Of a stretch of DNA of 64,000 bases, positions 10,815 to 18,843 are shown in pieces; position 1 is the stretch's first letter; each line of letters opens with the position of its first letter. The DNA is from Tunturiibacter empetritectus (lineage in GTDB: Bacteria; Acidobacteriota; Terriglobia; Terriglobales; Acidobacteriaceae). The position numbers and the translations under genes were made by a program. The DNA lies in contig NZ_JACCCU010000001.1 in assembly GCF_013410875.1 (NCBI RefSeq), forward strand, positions 1,116,001 to 1,180,000, read 5' to 3'. Under the pieces are notes generated by a model that worked only from the letters and a program-made list of their open reading frames with translations, did no database searches and was not told the origin of the DNA.

Positions 10815-10904
10815 GCCCGGATGGTGAAATCGGCAGACACAGCGGACTTAAAATCCGCAGACCCTTATCAGGTCGTGGGGGTTCAAGTCCCCCTCCGGGC
10901 ACCA
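10815..10904 (+). tRNA. tRNA-Leu (anticodon TAA)
   Basis: The acceptor stem gcccgga pairs with tccgggc, followed by discriminator A and an encoded CCA (10902-10904). The anticodon stem-loop is gcgga-cttaaaa-tccgc with anticodon TAA. A long class II variable arm (near 10860-10879) and the T arm gggggttcaagtcccc are present, as expected for leucine. Its 3' 61 bases, with one further base, are duplicated exactly at 25284-25345, so this gene is the integration target of the element to its right. The gene remains intact. Confidence 0.95.
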
Positions 10905-10905
10905 A
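10844..10905 (+). repeat. attL, 62-bp direct repeat inside tRNA-Leu
   Basis: Begins ggacttaaaatccgcag in the anticodon arm and ends caccaa just after the CCA. Identical base for base to 25284-25345. Flanking bases differ on both sides, which fixes the length at 62. Confidence 0.93.
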
Positions 10906-10925
10906 AAAGCCTTGAATTTATTGCT

Positions 10926-12128
10926 TTAGTTGACGCTCTTGGGTGTAGCGTCAATTTGGTCCGCTTGTGCAGCGTGACCAATTTCGTGACTTATCTGTGA
11001 TTCTTGCTGGTTGATTTGAAGCTTCTGCATTGCATCTACGATGTCGCCTCGGCTCACAATCGCATATCGCTCAAAGACGCTGCGAGTGCGCCAGCCGCCG
11101 ATCTTCATAATTACCGTTTCCGATATTCCAGCACGGCGGAGGTTCCGTGCGGCAGTCCGGCGGAGGTCATGAAAGATCAGACCGGTGTACTTCGTTCGCT
11201 TGCCTGAGCATTTCTGGCAGGGTGCGCCAGTTTGCACGGGCGTCGCACAGTCAACGCAAATGAATTGTCCAACGCCCGCGGCGGTGCAAGCCTTTTCCCA
11301 AGCGTCGCGAAGGGTGCGGACGGGGATCCCATTCGGTCGCGTGAATACGGCATCCTCCGCGCCCTTGCCTTCCACACAAGCACCAAGCAAGAGATACAGC
11401 GCATCGGTCATGAATACTTCTCGTCCGTCGTTGTTTTTGGTTGTGCCTGGGTCTAGGCGAATGACGCGCTGCATAAGGTCTACCTGCTTAACCTTCATAC
11501 TGAGCAATTCAGAGATTCGCCAGCCATAGGTGCGACCACATTCAACGATGGTGCGAAACCATAGCTCCTGGCCCTCAACCAGCTTGCGATATTGGCTATC
11601 TTCCAAGAAGCCCTTGCGGACGTTGTTCTCGCGAAGGTGAGGGAAGTGGGGCATACGTAAGACTTTCGCGGGCGTTGATTGCTGGCCAAGACGAAACATC
11701 CGCTTGAGCGCGGCAACCTCGCGATTGATGGTCGCGTTCTTTGCCCCTTCGTGCTGTCGCTGATCGACGTAGCGGGAGATTAGATCGCTCGATACGTCTA
11801 TGGCCTTCCTAGCGCCAAAGAACGGCTCTAAGTGTAGATTCCAGCGGGCCGTCGCGTCGTCAATGCTCTTGCGCTCGTTGATGCGATACTCGCGCAGAAA
11901 ATCTTCTGCAAGTTCCGCCACTTTGATCTTCTCCGCCTGTGGCCCGATGAATGTTCCCGTGGTGATTTCGGATAGCCGCACTTTCAAGATCCTCTCCGCT
12001 TTCCGTTTGTCGGTGGTCTGTGAGGACTCCCGGTACGGTTTGCCATGCCGAGAGTATTTGAGCCAATACACCGCTGAGTCGGGCCGCTGATAGATGCTTC
12101 CTGTTCCCTTGGGTCGTCTTGTGGTCAT
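10926..12128 (-). CDS. tyrosine recombinase/integrase
   Basis: 400 residues, ending 21 bases inside the left attachment repeat. An N-terminal SAM-like core-binding domain (TATATGTF-type segment TGTFIGPQAEKIKVAELAED) precedes the catalytic domain: Arg in YGWRISELLSMK, His-x-x-Arg in HDLRRTAARN, Trp in KIGGWRT and the nucleophile Tyr in FERYAIV. An unusual insertion before the HxxR box carries two Cys pairs, CVDC and CQKC, and probably a zinc ribbon. It would cut and join DNA at the tRNA-Leu site. It overlaps the upstream 72-residue gene by four bases. Confidence 0.94.
   Translation of the reverse strand: MTTRRPKGTGSIYQRPDSAVYWLKYSRHGKPYRESSQTTDKRKAERILKVRLSEITTGTFIGPQAEKIKVAELAEDFLREYRINERKSIDDATARWNLHLEPFFGARKAIDVSSDLISRYVDQRQHEGAKNATINREVAALKRMFRLGQQSTPAKVLRMPHFPHLRENNVRKGFLEDSQYRKLVEGQELWFRTIVECGRTYGWRISELLSMKVKQVDLMQRVIRLDPGTTKNNDGREVFMTDALYLLLGACVEGKGAEDAVFTRPNGIPVRTLRDAWEKACTAAGVGQFICVDCATPVQTGAPCQKCSGKRTKYTGLIFHDLRRTAARNLRRAGISETVIMKIGGWRTRSVFERYAIVSRGDIVDAMQKLQINQQESQISHEIGHAAQADQIDATPKSVN
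10973..10990 (+). promoter_or_regulatory. candidate integrase arm-type site, left
   Basis: The sequence cgtgaccaatttcgtgac holds two direct copies of cgtgac spaced by six bases. A copy with 16 of 18 identical bases is at 25159-25176, near the other end of the element. Paired sites at both ends, 70-110 bases from the core repeat, are what arm-type binding sites of tyrosine integrases look like. This one lies inside the integrase coding sequence. Prediction only. Confidence 0.45.
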
Positions 12129-12343
12129 GCTTTTCCGCCTTTCAGTTTGTGCTGGTTCTGTTTCGCGATACGCGCTTGGACTGCTTTGCGCGCTATCTCT
12201 GAGCGTTTGGCCGCGCTCAACTTACTTGCGCGGGCCTTCGCCCCTTGCTTGCCGATCTGCGAGAGTTGAGTGTCAGAAAGGTTTTTTGCCCTTGCCTGCC
12301 CACCCAACTTTCCGAGTGCTTGTGCTGCTTCGTTCTTTTTCAT
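12125..12343 (-). CDS. small basic Gly/Ala/Lys-rich element protein
   Basis: 72 residues with repeated short helical segments of the type KLGGQARAKNLS, QIGKQGAKARASKLS and RSEIARKAVQARIAKQ. The charge and repeat pattern suggest a nucleoid-type DNA-binding protein, but this is inference; similar short proteins are common in mobile elements and no function is known to me. Its stop overlaps the integrase start by four bases, so it is likely co-translated with the integrase and could be an accessory factor. Confidence 0.7.
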   Translation of the reverse strand: MKKNEAAQALGKLGGQARAKNLSDTQLSQIGKQGAKARASKLSAAKRSEIARKAVQARIAKQNQHKLKGGKA

Positions 12344-12384
12344 GTCTTCATCTTACCTAGCGTTAGGTTAGATGGCAATGAAAA

Positions 12385-12603
12385 TCATAATGGCAGGCTG
12401 CGTTTGTGTTTCTCTACGTAGGAGTCGAGATCGTGACAATCGAACAGGAATGGCGAACCTTCACCGTCCTGCACAACGGGCAAGCGTCCTTCCCAAATGA
12501 GGCGACGTAGTTTCCAAGGGCTTAGGCTCAAGTAATGGGCAGCGTCTTTGAGGCGGAGCAACCTTTGTCTAGGATTGATTTCGGGTTGATTTCGATAGGT
12601 CAC
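12385..12603 (-). CDS. excisionase-like helix-turn-helix protein
   Basis: 72 residues from a GTG at 12603. The segment LLRLKDAAHYLSLSPWKLRR followed by LIWEGRLP is a MerR/excisionase-type (HTH_17) DNA-binding motif; the remainder LFDCHDLDSYVEKHK matches the usual C-terminal end. By family and position, close to the integrase, it is probably the recombination directionality factor. The reading frame stays open for over 60 codons upstream of this GTG without a clear ATG, so the true N-terminus may be longer. Confidence 0.75.
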   Translation of the reverse strand: MTYRNQPEINPRQRLLRLKDAAHYLSLSPWKLRRLIWEGRLPVVQDGEGSPFLFDCHDLDSYVEKHKRSLPL

Positions 12604-12610
12604 GGTTTGG

Positions 12611-12919
12611 TCACACCCCTCCCCAAGTGATTGACTCTGTTGAAGATATACAGGGACGGCGGATATTGAATCCGTTGATTCTTCTTGAAGGTCGGGTGTT
12701 GAGCCTTTGACGGGCGCGCCATTTCGGAACGCCCGCCCCTTGGGATTGGTTGAGTTGTTTATCCCTCGACCCCGGCACGGGCCGAAGCTCGCATTCCTTT
12801 ACTGACAGCGATCTGCTGTAAGTGTCTCTGGCAAGGATGCTTCTCTTAGCCTTGCCTTGATGGATGATTTGGTTGATTAGTTGATCCCTTGCAGCGGGAG
12901 AGACGCACGCCTGGTTCAT
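12611..12919 (-). CDS. doubtful ORF overlapping the upstream gene
   Basis: 102 codons whose ATG overlaps the stop of the 158-residue gene by four bases, which is the only argument for it. Its second half is Arg-rich and low in protein-like character, while another frame of the same strand, continuous with the excisionase-like protein, reads more like a protein over 12604-12760. No family recognised. Either this is a real small gene with a degraded 3' end or the region is non-coding. Confidence 0.25.
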   Translation of the reverse strand: MNQACVSPAARDQLINQIIHQGKAKRSILARDTYSRSLSVKECELRPVPGSRDKQLNQSQGAGVPKWRARQRLNTRPSRRINGFNIRRPCISSTESITWGGV

Positions 12920-13392
12920 CGCTCACCCCTCCCGCTCTCCCACCGCACCACTCCCCGAATGACGCTATAAGCGCCCTCCGCTGTCACGGTCGCCTGTTTG
13001 AATGTCTTAGTGGTATCTGCCACCGTCACTGAGGCAAAGCGCTTGGTGAATACCTTCGGCGAAAGTCTGTCCTTGCGGGAGGGTGGGGCATCGTTCGCCC
13101 TCACCCATTCCAGCCAGTAATTCTTTCGTCGCGTCGCGTTCGGCTTTTCACCGTTGCCTAAGTTGAGAAACCATGTGAGCCGTGCAAGGACAGTTGTTAG
13201 ATCTGACCTCAACACATCCACCTGGACAGCGCAGACCCACCGCTTGAATTGACCGTCATGGTAGATCGAAGCGGTGCGGGTATAACCCGGATACTCCCCC
13301 GGTGTAATGCGTGGCTGATACTTCCATTCGATCTCAGGTTCGGCCCGGCGCTGCTTTATTGCGCCTACCTGTTTTTTCGGGAACGCATCCAT
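12916..13392 (-). CDS. element protein of unknown function (158 aa)
   Basis: 158 residues, rich in aromatic and basic residues, with EYPGYTRTASIYHDGQFKRW and WLEWVRANDAPPSRKDRL. No signal peptide, membrane segment or recognised catalytic motif. It begins by overlapping the stop of the 102-residue winged-helix-like gene (adjacent ATG/stop), so it belongs to a compact operon of four or five genes in the element. I do not recognise the family. Confidence 0.65.
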   Translation of the reverse strand: MDAFPKKQVGAIKQRRAEPEIEWKYQPRITPGEYPGYTRTASIYHDGQFKRWVCAVQVDVLRSDLTTVLARLTWFLNLGNGEKPNATRRKNYWLEWVRANDAPPSRKDRLSPKVFTKRFASVTVADTTKTFKQATVTAEGAYSVIRGVVRWESGRGER

Positions 13393-13700
13393 TAGCGCGC
13401 CTCCATTTCGGGGTCGAATTTGAGAACGTACCGCGAGCGGATTGCACCGTTATCCCGGTCCAACTCGTTCTCAACTTCGAAACCTCGTGAACGGATTTCA
13501 TTGAAGCGCGCACCATGTTGGGCGATCCCAGCTTGCATGATCGCCGGAAGCTCTAGCGCACGATTCTGCGAACGCGCTTCCCTGAGCATCGTTATCAAAA
13601 CGTCAGCCTGGGTCGGCTTGCCGTTTCGCTTGCGCTGCGTCTTCGGGAAGAGGGTTTGCTGGTGGGGAGTGGCGGGGTGATTCTGCCATAGACCGCTCAT
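13392..13700 (-). CDS. winged-helix-like element protein
   Basis: 102 residues. The segment TQADVLITMLREARSQNRAL, then LPAIMQAGIAQHGARFNEIR, then SRGFEVENELDR and RSRYVLKFDP has the helix-helix-beta-wing pattern of small helix-turn-helix proteins often found in phages and integrative elements. It may regulate the element's genes or pack DNA; neither is shown. It is coupled by overlapping start and stop to genes on both sides. Confidence 0.65.
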   Translation of the reverse strand: MSGLWQNHPATPHQQTLFPKTQRKRNGKPTQADVLITMLREARSQNRALELPAIMQAGIAQHGARFNEIRSRGFEVENELDRDNGAIRSRYVLKFDPEMEAR

Positions 13701-13915
13701 CGATCACCTCCGGACAGAGAAAGGGAGAGTTGCGAAAGAGGCTTGTCTATCTGTCGCAGATCAAGCGCGAGGCCATAAAGTTGTTCTTGGTGATAGTGGT
13801 CTGGGATGGTGGAACTGGCGACGCTGAGATGATATTCAGCCCGGTTTAGGAGGGAGGCGGCGCGCGCAATATGTCTTCTTGCGTTACGTTCGGGAGTATG
13901 TTCAACTCGTTGCAT
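13697..13915 (-). CDS. small helical element protein (72 aa)
   Basis: 72 residues, mostly helical, starting MQRVEHTPERNARRHIARAA. Its stop overlaps the next start by four bases. Not recognised. It seems to be the first gene of the short operon ending near 12916; the 219 bases upstream hold no gene and probably its promoter. Confidence 0.55.
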   Translation of the reverse strand: MQRVEHTPERNARRHIARAASLLNRAEYHLSVASSTIPDHYHQEQLYGLALDLRQIDKPLSQLSLSLSGGDR

Positions 13916-14134
13916 AGAACTCCATGGGCGGTACCCGCATTTCCTTGACCGGAGCGAGTATCGCTTTCTTGTTTCTATGATCGAGTGTTTGCCAAGAAGG
14001 AAGAAGGGTGCTGATTAACAGAGTTGAAACGGCAAGTGTTTCTGATTCGCGCGATGCGAAGGAGCTATCGGCAACGGAAAATTTCCGAAAGAAGAATCGA
14101 AGTGGAGAGTAACTGGAGAGTGGAGAGTGCCGAT

Positions 14135-15433
14135 TTACCGTCCCTCCATCAATCCTTGTTTCCTGAGGTCTCCTCGAACTTTGCTAATTGCTACCTCTAT
14201 TTTGCGTCTTCGAGAAGCGTCTCTGTACGCGTTGACAAATTGCCGCTCGCCGGGTCTTCCATTGCTCCAAGTCTTGGGCATTTCTACGGCACCATCAGCA
14301 TCGAGACCACGGCAAATATTGAGGTCACTTGCGTCGGGGTTCTTAGTGAGTTGAATGAGGATTGCTCGCTTGATTTCAGAGCGATATGTATTCAGCAAAG
14401 GACGGACAACAGCTTCCGACCGCTCTGAAGGCCGAGAGAGGGCCGATTCAGGGGTGTCTCGAGCAATCAATTCCGTGCAGAACATCGCTGACAGGTCGGA
14501 AATCCTTTCCGTAAACAGATGCTGCGCTGTGTTTCTATGCCCCTCAAAATCCTCATATCCAGTAGGGAGCCACGCCAAGTCTCTGCTTTTGTCCAGCTTT
14601 TCCCGTTGCATCCATTCTCGAACGCGGCTAAGCCAGTATGTAATCGCATTCTCGCTGGTGGCGTAACCAAGCTTACGTGCGGCGATTGTCGCTAGCTGCT
14701 CAAATTCCACCCGGCAAGCTGGATTTCCCACAACTCTCCATTCCTCAGTGACAGAGCCCGAGCGCGATTCCGTCGCAGTGAACAACGCTGAAACCTTGTC
14801 TTGCGTTGGTGCCTTGGACTGGATATTACGGAACCGTGTTTCCAATTCCTTCCAACCAAAAACTGCGCTGATTTGCGCGGGAACGGGCGCTGCTGGTGTG
14901 CGGTCCTTCCGTAACTCTTGCACTTGGGTCGGTTGCCACTCATGCTCATAATCGCGGGCGGCAATTTCGAGCTTCGTATTCCATTTAGCTCGGGTTTTGT
15001 CCATCTCTCGCTTCATGTGACCGCAGATCATCGAGAGGTCATAGAAAGCGCTTGTGCGTTTCTGGCAAAGCTCTAATTCGGACTTGAAGCAGCCTTCTCG
15101 AACCGAAAACATAGGTTGAAGGCAGCACTCGAAAACGGCACGGAAGAAGACTCGGGATTTTGTGCGACCTTGGATATCCCAAATCTCGCAACTGGTCTGA
15201 TAAGCCCACTGTGCGCGCTTGTTCGCATCCGCGATCTCCATCTCAACCAAGGTGGAACCGACATAGCCCGCGTTCCGACGTTTGCGGCCTTCAGCGAAGA
15301 CCGCGTTCCACGAGCTCAAATGCCCTTCCGCCCATTCAGACGCAAAAAGCGAAAGTCTTAGGGTGTAGTCCTTTTGTATGAAATCCCATGCCTGGGTAGA
15401 GGTTTGCGGTACTACGCGAGTACTAGAAAGCAT
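14135..15433 (-). CDS. element protein of unknown function (432 aa)
   Basis: 432 residues with no recognised motif, signal peptide or membrane segment. The first third contains several cysteines (CEIWD, FECCLQPMF, CFKSELELCQK) and a helical, charged middle; the C-terminal part has PSERSEAVVRPLLNTYRSEI and a helix-turn-helix-like NPDASDLNICRGLDADGAVE. Its size and central position in the element suggest a core element protein or a defence or replication-related function, but nothing in the sequence decides it. Bases 15434-15678 upstream contain no gene. Confidence 0.7.
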   Translation of the reverse strand: MLSSTRVVPQTSTQAWDFIQKDYTLRLSLFASEWAEGHLSSWNAVFAEGRKRRNAGYVGSTLVEMEIADANKRAQWAYQTSCEIWDIQGRTKSRVFFRAVFECCLQPMFSVREGCFKSELELCQKRTSAFYDLSMICGHMKREMDKTRAKWNTKLEIAARDYEHEWQPTQVQELRKDRTPAAPVPAQISAVFGWKELETRFRNIQSKAPTQDKVSALFTATESRSGSVTEEWRVVGNPACRVEFEQLATIAARKLGYATSENAITYWLSRVREWMQREKLDKSRDLAWLPTGYEDFEGHRNTAQHLFTERISDLSAMFCTELIARDTPESALSRPSERSEAVVRPLLNTYRSEIKRAILIQLTKNPDASDLNICRGLDADGAVEMPKTWSNGRPGERQFVNAYRDASRRRKIEVAISKVRGDLRKQGLMEGR

Positions 15434-15678
15434 TGGTCGTCACCCTTCCGTGACCTTCCCATTTCGCGAAGCACTCGGAAGGCGGGACGGGAAGGCGTCC
15501 CACCTTGTCACCGCTGAGGATCAGTCAGCCGCTATCCGGTAGCTGCATTCTAACCAATGCGTTGCAGAAAGGTCGCGAGTGAGCTGGCAAGTCCTTCAGC
15601 CCCACATCGCGGCTGTAGCGAATGTCCAATCGTTACAGCTTTATTTGACGTTCTTGAAATAGATCCGACCCTACCGCG

Positions 15679-16461
15679 CTACGCACTATTTAACATCTCT
15701 GGCCCATTATTTCGCACGTTCCCAACGAGTCGGTTGGCGGGTGTCATACGCATCCCATTTGACTCATACGGACGCAAGAGATCAATCGGAGGGCGGGACT
15801 CATCATAGTCATTCAACCAGCGTTCGTAGTCACGCGGATGCAGGATTACAGGCATTCGGTTGTGGATTGGGTCAGTCAGTTCGTTGGCTTCTGTTGTCAC
15901 GATGGAGAAAGTATCGAGGGCAGGGTGCGAGCTTCCTTTCCTCGGTCGCCATTCCGAAAACAAACCCGCTAAGGCGTAGGGAGCGCCGTCAGGCATCTCG
16001 AATTTGTAGACGGGACGCGATCCTGCTTTCGGTTTGGAAGCTTTCTTGGAAACCACTGTCATCTCACCAAACAGCCCATGTTCTCCCGGTTCGATAGGTG
16101 GCGGCTGAGGCAGACTTGGACGCTGAAGCCACTCATAGAATCCATCCAGCGGGACCAAACAGCGAGTGTGACGGAATGGCCCTCGCCATATAGGTTTGTC
16201 GAGAATCGATTCCGATCGCGCATTCGTCGTCGAAAAGATCTTGAAGCTGTCGGGATCCGCAATCTTGTCGGGTACAAGCCCCCACCGCATCATCGTTATC
16301 TCCCTCTCGCCGGTCTCGCGATCGGTTCGAATCACAGGCTGAAAGGTCGACGGGGCTATGTTGTAATCCGGCGGAAGCTTGAAGCCAGGCGGAAGCTTAC
16401 CGACTTTGAAGGCTTCTGTGATGCTCTGCTTGTCCGACCGGCGATAATATCGCCCGCACAT
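15679..16461 (-). CDS. SRAP-family abasic-site protein (HMCES/YedK-like)
   Basis: 260 residues starting MCGRYYRR; removal of Met exposes Cys2, the residue that in this family forms a thiazolidine crosslink with abasic sites in single-stranded DNA. Further family features are the Asn of APSTFQPVIRT region, MRWGLVPDK, NARSESILDK, the catalytic Glu in PLDGFYEWL and the His in HNRMPVIL. It protects single-stranded DNA during replication of damaged templates. Its ATG overlaps the Ku stop codon (TGATG), so it is translationally coupled to Ku. Tail of about 25 residues beyond the usual end. Confidence 0.93.
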   Translation of the reverse strand: MCGRYYRRSDKQSITEAFKVGKLPPGFKLPPDYNIAPSTFQPVIRTDRETGEREITMMRWGLVPDKIADPDSFKIFSTTNARSESILDKPIWRGPFRHTRCLVPLDGFYEWLQRPSLPQPPPIEPGEHGLFGEMTVVSKKASKPKAGSRPVYKFEMPDGAPYALAGLFSEWRPRKGSSHPALDTFSIVTTEANELTDPIHNRMPVILHPRDYERWLNDYDESRPPIDLLRPYESNGMRMTPANRLVGNVRNNGPEMLNSA

Positions 16462-17300
16462 CAGACTGCTACCGTCTTTCGGCGTGAGGTTTTCTTAGAG
16501 ACACTTGTCTTAGGCTTGCTTTCGGCCAAGCTGTTTCTGAGTGCGTCCATGATGTTTACGACCTTGTTCTTGGCGGGTGTCGGCTCTGGCTCAGGCAGCG
16601 GTCTGCCTTTCCGTTTTGCTTCGACGAGCTTCTTTACTGCTGCTTCGTAGTCGTTCTGATACGCGGATAAGTCGAATTTCGACAAACTTTTGGCAATCAG
16701 TTGTTTTGCAAGGGATAACTCATCAGAATCGACGGAAGCTTCCTTTACACCAGAAAGTGATGATTTTGGATCACGCAACTCGTCCGCGTATCGAAGCATG
16801 TAAAGCATCAGTCCCTTTTGTTTGGGATCGAGCGGCGCTCCTATAGCGACCAGATGTTCACGGCCACTGAATGCAATCTCTCCGATGCCCAAGGTATCAG
16901 TTTGATCAAGCGCTTTGCGCATGATACTCAACGCCTTTGCCTGAACTTCATCCTTCGGTGCGACGAAGTAGGGGCGATCATAGAGGGCTGATGAGATTTC
17001 ATCGGCTTTTACGAACTGCTTAATTTGCATTGTGGTCGCGGTTGGAAGGCGGAGAGCCTTTAGCTCATCCGGATCGATCTCGATGTATTTATCTTTTGCG
17101 TATTCGAAGCCTTTGACGATGTCTGCTTTCTCAACCTCGCCGCTCTCATCGACGTTCTGATGGTGGACACGCTTATGCGTTTTGCGATCAATTTGGTGAA
17201 ATTCCACCTGTCGTCCGGGGTTGGTGGCTGGAAAGATATTGACCGAAATGGAAACAAGCGAAATCTGAATAGATCCGGACCACGTGGGACGAGTTGGCAT
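16461..17300 (-). CDS. ku: Ku protein, non-homologous end joining
   Basis: 279 residues from the ATG of MPTRPTWSGSIQISLVSISV, with aggag six bases upstream; the frame continues 36 codons further but without family similarity. The core VEFHQIDRKTHKRVHHQNVD, VEKADIVKGFEYAKDKYIEI and AFSGREHLVAIGAP are classic bacterial Ku. The protein forms a homodimer ring on DNA ends and recruits the ligase LigD. No ligD is in this element. The basic Lys/Pro-rich tail (KRKGRPLPEPEP, KTSVSKKTSRRK) is like the C-terminal extensions that bind DNA. Confidence 0.95.
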   Translation of the reverse strand: MPTRPTWSGSIQISLVSISVNIFPATNPGRQVEFHQIDRKTHKRVHHQNVDESGEVEKADIVKGFEYAKDKYIEIDPDELKALRLPTATTMQIKQFVKADEISSALYDRPYFVAPKDEVQAKALSIMRKALDQTDTLGIGEIAFSGREHLVAIGAPLDPKQKGLMLYMLRYADELRDPKSSLSGVKEASVDSDELSLAKQLIAKSLSKFDLSAYQNDYEAAVKKLVEAKRKGRPLPEPEPTPAKNKVVNIMDALRNSLAESKPKTSVSKKTSRRKTVAV

Positions 17301-17362
17301 CACATCTCCTAATGAAAATACTGTGAAGGATATGATGCAGCGGGTTCGGCCTGAGTGACGCA

Positions 17363-17836
17363 TTAGTCTTCCATCACGTCTTCTATCTGCTCCACCGCAG
17401 ACTGCCAACTGACATGCGCTTCGTTACTTAGGGTCTCAAGGGCATCGATGGCTGCCTTCGATGCCCTCTCAGTCTTCAGATACTTCTTAAGGATTTCTAT
17501 GTCATCGTCGAGCCGTTGAAGGCTTTCTCGTTGAACGGTTGCAATCCGCTCTGAAATGGCAGACAGATCGCGTGCAGATTCTGGAGTCTTTGATTCAATG
17601 CGGTCTGTGAACTTGAGGGTAGAAACGTCTACGTGTAAGCGAGTCAGATAGGTTCCAGGGAATTCCAGATCAACATATCTGCCCTCGGAGCGAACACTTG
17701 TAATCTTCCATTCGGAATCAGATCGCTCAGGTATCACCCTGTCACCGACTTGGGGCATCGGAGGTGGTGTAGCCGGTGACTGCGGCTCCCCAAGTGGCAG
17801 TATTGGATGTTCAACCTTTTTACGCGCTCTCGCCAT
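17363..17836 (-). CDS. element protein with SH3-like and coiled-coil parts, unknown function
   Basis: 157 residues. After a basic start (MARARKKVEHP), residues about 28-70 (VGDRVIPERSDSEWKITSV, then GRYVDLEFPGTYLTRLHVDV) look like a small beta-barrel, and residues 85-157 are a charged coiled coil. No catalytic motif. It lies directly upstream of Ku in the same orientation with a 62-base gap, so it may be in the Ku-SRAP operon. Not recognised. Confidence 0.6.
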   Translation of the reverse strand: MARARKKVEHPILPLGEPQSPATPPPMPQVGDRVIPERSDSEWKITSVRSEGRYVDLEFPGTYLTRLHVDVSTLKFTDRIESKTPESARDLSAISERIATVQRESLQRLDDDIEILKKYLKTERASKAAIDALETLSNEAHVSWQSAVEQIEDVMED

Positions 17837-17868
17837 AGTGGTGACAGCGTAACAGACTGCACACTTTG

Positions 17869-18075
17869 TTATTCAGCGTATTTCTTTTGATCTATCTCAG
17901 ACTTGCTTTTCAGGATCTGTTGGCGATGCTGCTCCTGCTCCCTTCGCATGGCTGCGTAATACTTAGGCTCAGTCGTTGACTCATCAGCCTCGTTGATCTT
18001 GTTCTCTAACGCATCAATTTCACGTTCTGACGAATGAATTTGGGCAATCGAGTCTGCGTGGTTCGGATCGGCCAT
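17869..18075 (-). CDS. small coiled-coil protein (68 aa)
   Basis: 68 residues, almost entirely heptad-like and highly charged (SEREIDALENKINEADEST, RREQEQHRQQILKSKSEID). Preceded by a good ribosome binding site (gggag). No family recognised. Part of the minus-strand run of small genes leading into Ku and SRAP. Confidence 0.6.
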   Translation of the reverse strand: MADPNHADSIAQIHSSEREIDALENKINEADESTTEPKYYAAMRREQEQHRQQILKSKSEIDQKKYAE

Positions 18076-18101
18076 AATGATCTCCCGTGAGTTATCACCT
18101 T

Positions 18102-18314
18102 TTAGGTGTTCTTGGTATTACCTGGATATCGCTTCACGACCATAGGACTGTCGCAATCTTTACACTTTCGATCCCGAATCTCTTCGGCAATATCGTTCAC
18201 GATCTTCATCTGTGCTCTTACGCAATAGGAATGGTTCTGTGTTGGCCGTGGCTTCTCCGCTAAGCCCGCCTTCACTGCAAGCTTCTTTGGTACTTTCTTG
18301 ACCGTCATGGTCAT
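18102..18314 (-). CDS. small protein with one Cys pair (70 aa)
   Basis: 70 residues; basic N-terminus MTMTVKKVPKKLAVKAG and a C-terminal CKDCDSPMVVKRYPG that resembles half of a zinc ribbon. It overlaps the 3' half of the ORF at 18160-18420 in another frame, and only one of the two overlapping stretches need be real; the Cys motif favours this one. Unknown function. Confidence 0.45.
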   Translation of the reverse strand: MTMTVKKVPKKLAVKAGLAEKPRPTQNHSYCVRAQMKIVNDIAEEIRDRKCKDCDSPMVVKRYPGNTKNT

Positions 18315-18420
18315 CTGGCACAGGATGAACCCCGGTCACGACTGGATCGCTTACCGTCACGGTGTCAGGTGGCATTGGATCTTGTGTGTCATCTAGTGGC
18401 ATCGTCATCTCAGACCTCAT
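18160..18420 (-). CDS. possible small acidic protein (86 aa), overlaps 18102-18314
   Basis: 86 codons from an ATG overlapping the end of the preceding gene. The first half is acidic and Pro-rich (LDDTQDPMPPDTVTVSDPVV), plausible for a real protein; the second half overlaps the Cys-pair ORF in another frame. Low confidence. Confidence 0.3.
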   Translation of the reverse strand: MRSEMTMPLDDTQDPMPPDTVTVSDPVVTGVHPVPDDHDGQESTKEACSEGGLSGEATANTEPFLLRKSTDEDRERYCRRDSGSKV

Positions 18421-18625
18421 TGCAGGAATCACAGTCCTCACTATGCTCGACCAGGGCCATGTAGCAAGCTTTGATGTCATTCATCCGATCTAAGGGTTCC
18501 TCGGTGGCTAGACGATTGACTCCTTCGCCACAGCTGATCAGATAAGCCTGAGCCAGCATCATCCCTTCCGGGCAGGCTGGCATCTCATCAAGTTTCCATA
18601 GCGCGAGTAGTGCTTTGCTATCCAT
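18410..18625 (-). CDS. small Cys/His protein (71 aa)
   Basis: 71 residues starting MDSKALLALWKLDEMPACPE and ending HSEDCDSCNEV. The spacing of Cys and His at the end suggests metal binding. An in-frame start at 18679 would add 18 residues. It is the first gene of the minus-strand run and divergent from imuA; the shared region is 18626-18834. Function unknown. Confidence 0.5.
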   Translation of the reverse strand: MDSKALLALWKLDEMPACPEGMMLAQAYLISCGEGVNRLATEEPLDRMNDIKACYMALVEHSEDCDSCNEV

Positions 18626-18822
18626 TATCGAGTCCTGTGTTTTGACGTGAAGAACCCAACAATTCTGGCATAAATCCACTACGTTTTTCTGGCAGAGACA
18701 GAGTTGTGCACTTGATGCGGGGCAAATTTATTATCTCTTTACTTTTCATGGTGTTACAGCGAAATGCACGCCTCATAAGACGACAATAGGCTGGCGAAAT
18801 GGGGCAGTTTGGGCGAATATAA

Positions 18823-18843
18823 GGCGAACATATTATGTCCGCC
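18823..18843. promoter_or_regulatory. 21-bp palindrome over the imuA start: candidate SOS operator
   Basis: The arms ggcgaacata and tatgtccgcc around a central T pair at 9 of 10 positions. The site covers the imuA ATG (18835) and its ribosome binding site (aagg at 18821). Two further ggcgaa half-sites lie upstream at 18793 and 18812. imu cassettes are classically controlled by LexA, and the core gaac-N7-gtcc resembles LexA half-sites, but the acidobacterial LexA motif is not known to me. Which protein binds is inference. Confidence 0.55.
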
